Source of the DNA: CAZILN01 sp964540005
Lineage (GTDB): Bacteria > Bacteroidota > Bacteroidia > Bacteroidales > SM23-62
Direction: 5' to 3'
Assembly: GCA_964540005.1 (NCBI GenBank)
Contig: CAZILN010000046.1
Span: 1-11,964, forward strand
DNA: 11,964 nucleotides
Positions within the stretch are counted from its first letter, which is position 1. Each line of letters begins with the position of its first letter. The notes beneath the pieces were generated by a model. It was not told the DNA's origin. It was given only the letters and a program-made list of their open reading frames with translations, and did not search any database. The position numbers were made by a program, and so were the translations under genes. Shown here one piece after another: positions 5,869 to 11,964 of this stretch.

Positions 5869-8445
5869 ATGGATAAGAAAACAAGGAAAACAGTGCCACT
5901 GAAAAAAGAAATACCTGCTTCATTCCTTCTGTTTGTATTTACCGTTTTATTCCTGCCCTTAAGCAACAAAGGTGTTTGTCAGGAAAGCGATATCATCTTG
6001 AATGAAAAGGAATATTTTGAAACGCGCGGATTCAATGTGCTGGCATTTGATAATGCGTTCACGGGCTTTTTTTTCGATGAAAAAACATCCGGGATCATGT
6101 TGATCCATCACGGTGTGCGAACAGCAACCGGTGGTGCTGTCAGGCTTAAACCCACACCTGAACAGTGGGATCAGATACCCTCACTTGTGGAGAGAAATGT
6201 AAACAGGGAAGATAACAGCATAGATATATTGCTGCGATACGAAGATTTTGATTTTAATTCACGGCTTCATGTCCAGGCAAACGGAAAAAGTATTTTAATA
6301 AGTGTTACTCTCGATAAGCCATTACCTGAAAAACTGGAAGGGCGAACGGGATTCAATCTGGAGTTTTTACCCGCTGCCTATTTTGAAAAAACCTTTCTTA
6401 TAGACGGCAGGACCGGTATCTTTCCTCTGTATCCATCCAGCTCAATGGAAGTAATGCCGGAAGATAGCCAGTTGAGGCAGTTTGCAGGTCATACCACCTT
6501 CGATGATCATGGAAGAAGTGAATATGTGGAACCGGGACCTATTGCACAGGGAAAAACACTTGTACTGGCTCCGGAGGATCCGGAACGTAAAATTACAATC
6601 AAATCCATGAACAGTGGCGAACTAATGTTGCTGGATGGTCGTAACGTAGCACAGAACGGCTGGTATGTTGTACGAACCTTGATCCCGGCAAAAAAATCAG
6701 GCAAGGTGGTCGAGTGGCTATTAACACCTGCAACCATACCGAACTGGATACGTCCGGCTATGATTGCTTATTCGCAGGTTGGTTATCACCCTGATCGGGA
6801 AAAAGTGGCAGTGATCGAGCTGGATAAAAATGACACACCGCTCGCTTCGGCATCATTGTTACAGCTGAATGATGAGGGTGAATGGCTGGAAAAATATAAG
6901 GGCGATGTCGTGGAATGGGGAGACTTCTATCGGTGTAACTATTTACGATTTGATTTTTCAAAAATACAGGACCCCGGTTTGTACAGTATCCAGTATGGCA
7001 ACCAGATAACAGGACCTTTCCAGATCGGAGCACATATTAACGATCATAACTGGCAATCTACTCTTGATGTTTGGTTTCCGGTGCAAATGGACCATATGTT
7101 TGTGAATGAAGCCTATCGCGTCTGGCATGGAACTGCCCATCTTGACGATGCCCTGCAGGCACCTTTGAATCATCAGCATTTCGACGGTTATCGGATGGGT
7201 GACACCACCGAAACCAGGTATAAACCGGGAGAGCGCATTCCCGGATTAAACATTGGCGGGTGGTTTGATGCCGGCGACTTTGATATTCGTACAGGTTCCC
7301 ATTGTAATACGGTATTAAGTTTTGTTGAATCCTGGGAACATTTCGGTTTGCAACGGGATGAAACACTCATTGATCAGCATCAGCGCTATGTGGATATTCA
7401 TCATCCTGACGGTGTAACGGACATTTTACAACAGATTGAACATGGTACCCTGGCACTCATTGCCCAGCACCGGGCATTTGACAGGGCGATTCCCGGGATT
7501 ATTGTGCCGAACCTTCACCAGTATCATCATCTGGGTGATGGATCGACAATGACGGATAACCTTAACTATAATCCAAATCTTAAGCCCTATGAATCAGATG
7601 GTATTTCGAGTGGAACTCCAGATGACCGGTGGGCGTTTACCAGCAGGATGGCCAGGAATAGCTACAGTTCCATTGCTGCCCTGGCAGCTGCCAGCCGAGC
7701 TTTAAGGAACTATAATGATGTGCTTGCTGAGGAATGCCTGACCACGGCTAAAAAAGCTTTGGTTGATGAACAGAACCAACCAGAAACGCCAAATCGATTT
7801 GGAGGCCGTTTCGGTACTGGAGATATCGGCGCCTTGCTACAACTCTATATTTCAACAAACGAAAAACAATATGCAGATCAGTTTGTGGAAAAACTATGGC
7901 CTGTAATGGAAGCAAATGTGAACATGAATATGAAATATGCTGCTCAGGCTGTACCTTATATGGACCAGGAGTACAAGGAAAGGCTGCTCCCCTTTGTCCG
8001 GAAATATAAAGCAGCGAATGAAGAGATGCTGACACAGAATCCATTCGGTGTTCCCATCACTACAGGAGGCTGGGCAGGCAACGGGACCATTATTAACTGG
8101 GCAATTACCAATTACCTGTTACATAAATCATATCCTGAGATCATCAGTCCTGAGTATACCTACCGGGGACTTAACTACATTTACGGTTGCCATCCTTACT
8201 CGAACATTTCATTTGTTTCGGGTGTTGGATTGCATTCAAAAAAGATAGCTTATGGGAGTAATCGCGCGGATTATTCATTTATAGCAGGAGGAGTTGTGCC
8301 GGGTATCCTGGTACTTAAGCCGGATTTCCCTGAACACAAAAATGATTGGCCCTTCCTTTGGGGAGAGAATGAATACGTCATAGATATTTGTGCGGAGTAT
8401 ATATTACTGGTTAATGCAGTACTGGATCTAGGAAATACTGAATAA
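5869..8445 (+). CDS. Exported GH9-family glycoside hydrolase with extra N-terminal module
   Basis: The protein has 858 residues. A signal peptide has its hydrophobic core at about 17-31, with cleavage probably near residue 38. Residues about 40-295 form a beta-rich module I cannot assign. Residues about 297-388 (AYSQVGYHPD.. to GPFQIG) match the Ig-like CelD_N domain that precedes the catalytic domain in many GH9 enzymes. The (alpha/alpha)6 catalytic domain runs from about 395 to the end. GGWFDAGDF at 463-471 carries the conserved Asp pair 467/470, the catalytic base region, and NEYVID at 834-839 holds the probable proton donor Glu835. The family inverts configuration at beta-1,4-glycosidic bonds in cellulose-like glucans and includes exo-glucosaminidases. 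The usual PHHR substrate-binding motif is not evident; YGSNRAD occupies that area, so ordinary cellulase specificity should not be assumed. The ATG at 5869 follows an AT-rich leader without a Shine-Dalgarno sequence. It probably shares a transcript with the upstream beta-helix gene. Confidence 0.88.
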   Translation: MDKKTRKTVPLKKEIPASFLLFVFTVLFLPLSNKGVCQESDIILNEKEYFETRGFNVLAFDNAFTGFFFDEKTSGIMLIHHGVRTATGGAVRLKPTPEQWDQIPSLVERNVNREDNSIDILLRYEDFDFNSRLHVQANGKSILISVTLDKPLPEKLEGRTGFNLEFLPAAYFEKTFLIDGRTGIFPLYPSSSMEVMPEDSQLRQFAGHTTFDDHGRSEYVEPGPIAQGKTLVLAPEDPERKITIKSMNSGELMLLDGRNVAQNGWYVVRTLIPAKKSGKVVEWLLTPATIPNWIRPAMIAYSQVGYHPDREKVAVIELDKNDTPLASASLLQLNDEGEWLEKYKGDVVEWGDFYRCNYLRFDFSKIQDPGLYSIQYGNQITGPFQIGAHINDHNWQSTLDVWFPVQMDHMFVNEAYRVWHGTAHLDDALQAPLNHQHFDGYRMGDTTETRYKPGERIPGLNIGGWFDAGDFDIRTGSHCNTVLSFVESWEHFGLQRDETLIDQHQRYVDIHHPDGVTDILQQIEHGTLALIAQHRAFDRAIPGIIVPNLHQYHHLGDGSTMTDNLNYNPNLKPYESDGISSGTPDDRWAFTSRMARNSYSSIAALAAASRALRNYNDVLAEECLTTAKKALVDEQNQPETPNRFGGRFGTGDIGALLQLYISTNEKQYADQFVEKLWPVMEANVNMNMKYAAQAVPYMDQEYKERLLPFVRKYKAANEEMLTQNPFGVPITTGGWAGNGTIINWAITNYLLHKSYPEIISPEYTYRGLNYIYGCHPYSNISFVSGVGLHSKKIAYGSNRADYSFIAGGVVPGILVLKPDFPEHKNDWPFLWGENEYVIDICAEYILLVNAVLDLGNTE

Positions 8446-8449
8446 CAGT

Positions 8450-10114
8450 TTATTCATAATTATACAGTTCAAATCTCAGAATTGAATAATCATCATAAAA
8501 AATGCGTATATGTCTTCCCTGATGTGTCTGGTCGCCATTTAAATGTCTGATTATTTTCCACTCATTATTTTCAAACCTTCCTTCATCAACTTTTAATATT
8601 CCAACATTTATATCTGGATTGCTTAAGTTTTTGAATGTTGCAACAATGCCTGTTCCTGCAACATAAAATTCATCAACATTAGTTTGAATAATTATGGCGC
8701 CGGACATATCCCAGGTATCATTCATAAAATTCCCATCCCACGGCAAAGTATAGCTATGCCGAAAGGTGAATTCGTAATCTCCCAGCTGGAAAGAACTTTC
8801 ATTATTTTCTTTGTTAAAAAGTACGGCTTCAATCTTATTTTGTCCATGATGCGATGTAATCAGGGGCGTAAGTTGGTCAATTAGTTTATACATTTTTCCC
8901 AAAGACTCATTCTTGGGATTATCAGTAGATTCGATTGAAAAAGGAGCGAAACCAATACCTTCATAGTGCCCGATGGTATAGATTGCTTTTGCTGCAGCCG
9001 TATTATCAAAACGATGTTCAGGAACAAACAGGGGATTTCCTTGCCGGATGTAAAGATCAGACCAATGTTTAAAATCTGGAAAATAAAAGTCTGGCGAAAG
9101 AAAATCAATGGAAGGCCCTCCTGCCATCCAGACATCCATCAGATGAGGCAAAGGACCTGCGCTTGGATAACCTGTACCGGGCTGTCTGCCAGGACGGTTT
9201 AATGCAGCATTAACATACATTGGTAACGGATATATCGCTTTTCCTGCCCTGATGATTTCATTAACAAATTTGGAGTAGAACCATGCCATAAAGATCTCAT
9301 CAGTATGTACTCCTTTTCCAAATACGCTTTCCCATGATCCTGAAGTTGTAAAACCATTTTCTGACCAAACTTTCTGAAACTCAGGGACTAAATTCTTTTT
9401 GTTATTTTCTAAATACCCGATGAATTCAACCGGTACATTTTCCTGAAATTTGTCATTTGCTAAAGGATGATAGTCTCTTGCAGTTGGTAACATTCCAATC
9501 TCATTTTCGACCTGAATCATTATTACAGTATTTTCATCTTCATCTATTTCTTTTATATGTTTCATTAATGCTTGGAATGCCTTTTTGTCTGCCTGTAAAT
9601 TATGGTCGCTGAAAGGTGTTAAGATCTCATGACTGTTATCCTTGTCGTCTTTTATTCTTGGAAATTTTACCTGGTCTTTTTTCACCCAGGATGGCACATG
9701 GCTGGACATGCTGTTTTTCCATGAAGCAAACCATAACAGGACAAGCTTAAGGTCATGTTCACGGACTTCTATAATCAATTGATCAAACAGTTCAAAATCA
9801 AAGCTGTCTTCTTCAGGTTCGATCAGTTCCCAATAAACCGGCGCCAGAACAGTGTTCAGATTCATAGCCTTCAATTCAGGCCATATCGGCTCCATGTATT
9901 CCAGACTTGTAAATGAAGAATTGCCCAATTCACCGCCAAGTATTATATAGGGTTCATCTTTTACTATCAACTGTGTAGTTTCACCTTGTTTCAGTAAATG
10001 TGGAATCTGGTACTGTTTTTGATCTGATTCTTTAAGTTCTTTTTGGGAGCACGCGAATAAGATTAGTGCAAAAACTCCGATAAATGAAATCCCTGATAAT
10101 ATTTTTTTTATCAT
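8450..10114 (-). CDS. GH35-type beta-galactosidase-like lipoprotein with DUF5597-like C-terminus
   Basis: This is a 554-residue predicted lipoprotein with lipobox LFAC at 19-22. A TIM-barrel catalytic domain spans about 45-425. It begins with PYIILGGELGNSS and LNTVLAPVYWELIEPEE, the beta-strand and loop pattern of GH35 and related clan GH-A enzymes. IMIQVENEIG at 199-207 supplies the acid/base Glu205, and LFVPEHRFD at 362-370 supplies the likely nucleophile Glu366. The C-terminal 130 residues form a beta-rich region of the kind annotated DUF5597 in GH35 proteins. Such enzymes remove terminal beta-galactose, or related sugars such as glucosamine in some members, from oligosaccharides by a retaining mechanism. 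Lipidation suggests it is anchored to a membrane. It is the last gene of a minus-strand set, 80 bases after the SGNH gene, and it converges on GH9 with 4 bases between stops. Its base composition looks more AT-rich than that of the SGNH gene. Confidence 0.87.
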   Translation of the reverse strand: MIKKILSGISFIGVFALILFACSQKELKESDQKQYQIPHLLKQGETTQLIVKDEPYIILGGELGNSSFTSLEYMEPIWPELKAMNLNTVLAPVYWELIEPEEDSFDFELFDQLIIEVREHDLKLVLLWFASWKNSMSSHVPSWVKKDQVKFPRIKDDKDNSHEILTPFSDHNLQADKKAFQALMKHIKEIDEDENTVIMIQVENEIGMLPTARDYHPLANDKFQENVPVEFIGYLENNKKNLVPEFQKVWSENGFTTSGSWESVFGKGVHTDEIFMAWFYSKFVNEIIRAGKAIYPLPMYVNAALNRPGRQPGTGYPSAGPLPHLMDVWMAGGPSIDFLSPDFYFPDFKHWSDLYIRQGNPLFVPEHRFDNTAAAKAIYTIGHYEGIGFAPFSIESTDNPKNESLGKMYKLIDQLTPLITSHHGQNKIEAVLFNKENNESSFQLGDYEFTFRHSYTLPWDGNFMNDTWDMSGAIIIQTNVDEFYVAGTGIVATFKNLSNPDINVGILKVDEGRFENNEWKIIRHLNGDQTHQGRHIRIFYDDYSILRFELYNYE

Positions 10115-10194
10115 ATCAATTGAGGTTAGCAGTTACTTAATAATCCAAGATAAGCTCTATAACAAAATAAATGTTATTAAAAAGTTGTCGAATA

Positions 10195-11502
10195 TCATTC
10201 AAACAATTTCAGATCAATAGCCTCACCCATCATTTTATATCCTGTCTCATTAGGGTGAAGAAAATCACCTGAATGAGCTGCAGGCAAGATGGTCACAGTA
10301 TTCACCGGATTTCGCAAGGCCTTATCGAAATCAATAACCGCATCAAAGCGACCACTGCTGCGAATCCATTCATTGACAGTCTGTCGAGCTGCTTCACGAT
10401 AGTCAGTATAGTAAAATGATTCACCAAAGGGTAATAGGGTAGCGCCATAAACCAGGATACCTTCGGCATGAGCATCATCTATCATCTGCTCGTAAGCAGC
10501 AATCAGATCTTTTGCAACCTGGGATGCTGCATCACTCACTGGTGCCTGACCGATATCATTTATCCCTTCCAGTATGATAAGCCACTTTACCCTGTTCAGT
10601 TCAACGACGTCTCGCTCAAATCGTTCAAGAGCTGAAGGTCCCAGACAAAACCGAAGTACGCAATTACCCCCAATACCTTGGTTGAGAACAGCTACTTGCC
10701 GGGTACCAGGATTTTCCAGAAGACGCTCTGCCAATATATCAGGCCATCGATTTTGTTTGTTTGTACCCGAGCCGCGTCCATCAGTAATGGAGTTGCCAAG
10801 AATTGCAACAGCAGCAGCCGGTTCCGGTGCTTTTACATCGATCCCGTTGATGGTGTACCATCGATCTGCCTGGACAGCACCCGTAAAATCCATCACCGAA
10901 GTCTTGTCACCGGTAAGCAGGTATGAAGTAGTGCGAGACCCAGGATGTCCGGTCACATCTGGAGATGTTTGGCCATAGCAGATTGTGATTGCCAGATCCA
11001 TCCTCGGTTCCAAATCGAACGCAATTGGATCTGAAGTAATCGCAACACCCGAATTCATGGTGACCTCCGGCTTACTGTCGAATTTTAATTCTTTAATAGT
11101 AGATACATCAATAGCGCTACCTCCTGTTGAGACGGCAATTTGTACTGCTCTCATTGTTACAGGGCTTGTACTGAATTCATTTGTGAATCGTACCCGCAGA
11201 CTGTCTCCCCCGAGTGAAACGCGGACCACCTGTCGCAATGTATTGTTGCTCAACCCCGGTTCAGGAGGCATATTACGTGGTTCTACCAGCTGTGGTGCAG
11301 TACTCCAGGTGCTCACCCATACTTTTGTTGAATCCGATATATACAAGCAACCTGCCGGGATGGATACATCCGTCGAATCTTCCGGTTCGGATATTCCAAT
11401 TGAATTAGAGTACGTATATCCGAAAAGAATGAATATGCTTAATAATATACCCAAAACACCTTTATTTATCTCTGCAATTCTATCAAAGATTATATGCAAC
11501 AT
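10195..11502 (-). CDS. Exported SGNH/GDSL hydrolase, probable carbohydrate acyl-esterase
   Basis: The protein has 435 residues and a long N-region followed by a hydrophobic segment (about 15-30, GVLGILLSIFILFGYT), probably an uncleaved anchor or a signal peptide. Residues about 60-225 form a beta-domain that starts VWVSTWSTAPQ, typical of secreted two-domain SGNH hydrolases. The catalytic domain, about 230-435, shows all four blocks: GNSITDG at 236-242 with nucleophile Ser238, GIGGN at 276-280, GIND at 313-316 with the oxyanion Asn315, and DFLHP at 413-417 with Asp413 and His416. The family removes acetyl or other acyl groups, and family members near glycoside hydrolases often deacetylate plant or algal polysaccharides. 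The actual substrate cannot be read here. It sits between the esterase and GH35 genes on the same strand, with 80-base gaps on each side. Confidence 0.85.
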   Translation of the reverse strand: MLHIIFDRIAEINKGVLGILLSIFILFGYTYSNSIGISEPEDSTDVSIPAGCLYISDSTKVWVSTWSTAPQLVEPRNMPPEPGLSNNTLRQVVRVSLGGDSLRVRFTNEFSTSPVTMRAVQIAVSTGGSAIDVSTIKELKFDSKPEVTMNSGVAITSDPIAFDLEPRMDLAITICYGQTSPDVTGHPGSRTTSYLLTGDKTSVMDFTGAVQADRWYTINGIDVKAPEPAAAVAILGNSITDGRGSGTNKQNRWPDILAERLLENPGTRQVAVLNQGIGGNCVLRFCLGPSALERFERDVVELNRVKWLIILEGINDIGQAPVSDAASQVAKDLIAAYEQMIDDAHAEGILVYGATLLPFGESFYYTDYREAARQTVNEWIRSSGRFDAVIDFDKALRNPVNTVTILPAAHSGDFLHPNETGYKMMGEAIDLKLFE

Positions 11503-11582
11503 TTCACTATCAGGCTATTGCACCATTAACTCAAAAGTATTAACTGCATAATAAACAGCAAAATTTCATATATCATTCCTGT

Positions 11583-11963
11583 TTATTCAAAAATAAATTT
11601 CAAACCATGGTATAAGCTTTGAAAAGGAACATGACCTTCATTTTCATAAGACATGTATCTGCTATTAATATAATCTTTTAATTCTATCATTTTATAGAAT
11701 TCCATGCAATTCTGATGTATGGTCTGATCCGGATCATACGAATCGGATAAACCATTAGTCATGAAAATTGTTTTCCCGGTGTGTTTATCAGATTCAATAC
11801 TCTTTTCCGCCAGGTTAAAGTATAATTTTTCTCCACCAGGGAAACCGGCGCTACATGCAATATATGAGCTGAATGTTCCTGGACTGCTTAAAAACGAATA
11901 TAAAGTAAAAGCACTGCTTAAGGATTGCCCGCATAATATTTTTTCGTTTGAAGTCCTGTATTT
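11583..11963 (-). CDS. Alpha/beta-hydrolase esterase, 3' part only (cut by right edge)
   Basis: An open frame enters from the right edge and ends with TAA at 11583-11585, giving 126 residues of C-terminal sequence. It has no start inside the window, so an ordinary ORF search would miss it. CGQSLSSAF near the N-terminal side of this fragment fits the G-x-S-x-S nucleophile elbow of esterase D/Fes-type (PF00756) alpha/beta hydrolases. The downstream FMTNGLSDSYDP fits the strand and acid-residue region, and YENEGHVPF supplies the probable catalytic His. This family includes acyl esterases that release feruloyl or acetyl groups and siderophore esterases. It is the first gene seen of the minus-strand set, 80 bases before the SGNH gene, so a role in removing acyl groups from the same glycan is likely but inferred. 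Confidence 0.8.
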   Translation of the reverse strand, partial: KYRTSNEKILCGQSLSSAFTLYSFLSSPGTFSSYIACSAGFPGGEKLYFNLAEKSIESDKHTGKTIFMTNGLSDSYDPDQTIHQNCMEFYKMIELKDYINSRYMSYENEGHVPFQSLYHGLKFIFE

Positions 11964-11964
11964 T

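Noticed and set aside
10159..10177. Inverted repeat ATAACA/TGTTAT between the SGNH and GH35 genes
   Set aside because: It is short and AT-rich with no U-tract, so it is indistinguishable from chance.
10985..11551. 188-residue open frame on the plus strand
   Set aside because: It lies opposite the SGNH gene, whose catalytic motifs are clear. It has no recognisable domain and is a shadow frame.

Overview
The window looks like a chromosomal segment from a member of the Bacteroidota. The evidence is indirect. Several predicted exported proteins are lipoproteins or carry signal peptides, and they are linked to polysaccharide breakdown. The HipB/HipA pair resembles those common in this phylum. Translation starts follow AT-rich leaders and lack clear Shine-Dalgarno sequences. 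No rRNA, tRNA, CRISPR array or replication origin was seen.

Left end (1 to about 1600). The last 21 codons of an IS3-family transposase run into the window on the plus strand. A perfect 34-bp palindrome and a putative insertion-sequence end follow. That end lies inside the 3' part of a minus-strand hipA kinase-toxin gene. hipA also carries an in-frame TGA, so the toxin looks like a pseudogene. The upstream antitoxin gene hipB keeps its DNA-binding domain, but its frame runs 128 bases into hipA.

Middle left (1792-3681, minus). An acidic 629-residue lipoprotein joins an RsiV-like DUF3298-type region to a right-handed beta-helix and an unassigned C-terminal region. I know of no named family with this layout. 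It is divergent from the next block.

Glycan block (3908-11964). The plus-strand pair encodes an exported beta-helix protein, probably a polysaccharide lyase or glycoside hydrolase, and an exported GH9-family enzyme, 23 bases apart. The minus-strand set converges on it with only 4 bases between stop codons. In transcription order it encodes an alpha/beta-hydrolase esterase (cut by the right edge), an SGNH esterase and a GH35-type lipoprotein with a DUF5597-like C-terminus. Together these fit stepwise attack on an acylated, branched polysaccharide: esterases remove acyl groups, the GH35 enzyme trims side chains, and the beta-helix and GH9 enzymes cut the backbone. The substrate cannot be named from the sequence. 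No SusC/SusD pair, TonB receptor, sulfatase or regulator is inside the window, so this is at most part of a polysaccharide utilisation locus.

Two gene starts, hipB/hipA and the beta-helix gene, would make better sense with one extra A in a short poly-A run. This could be real decay, slippage or sequencing error, and it is reported under findings.
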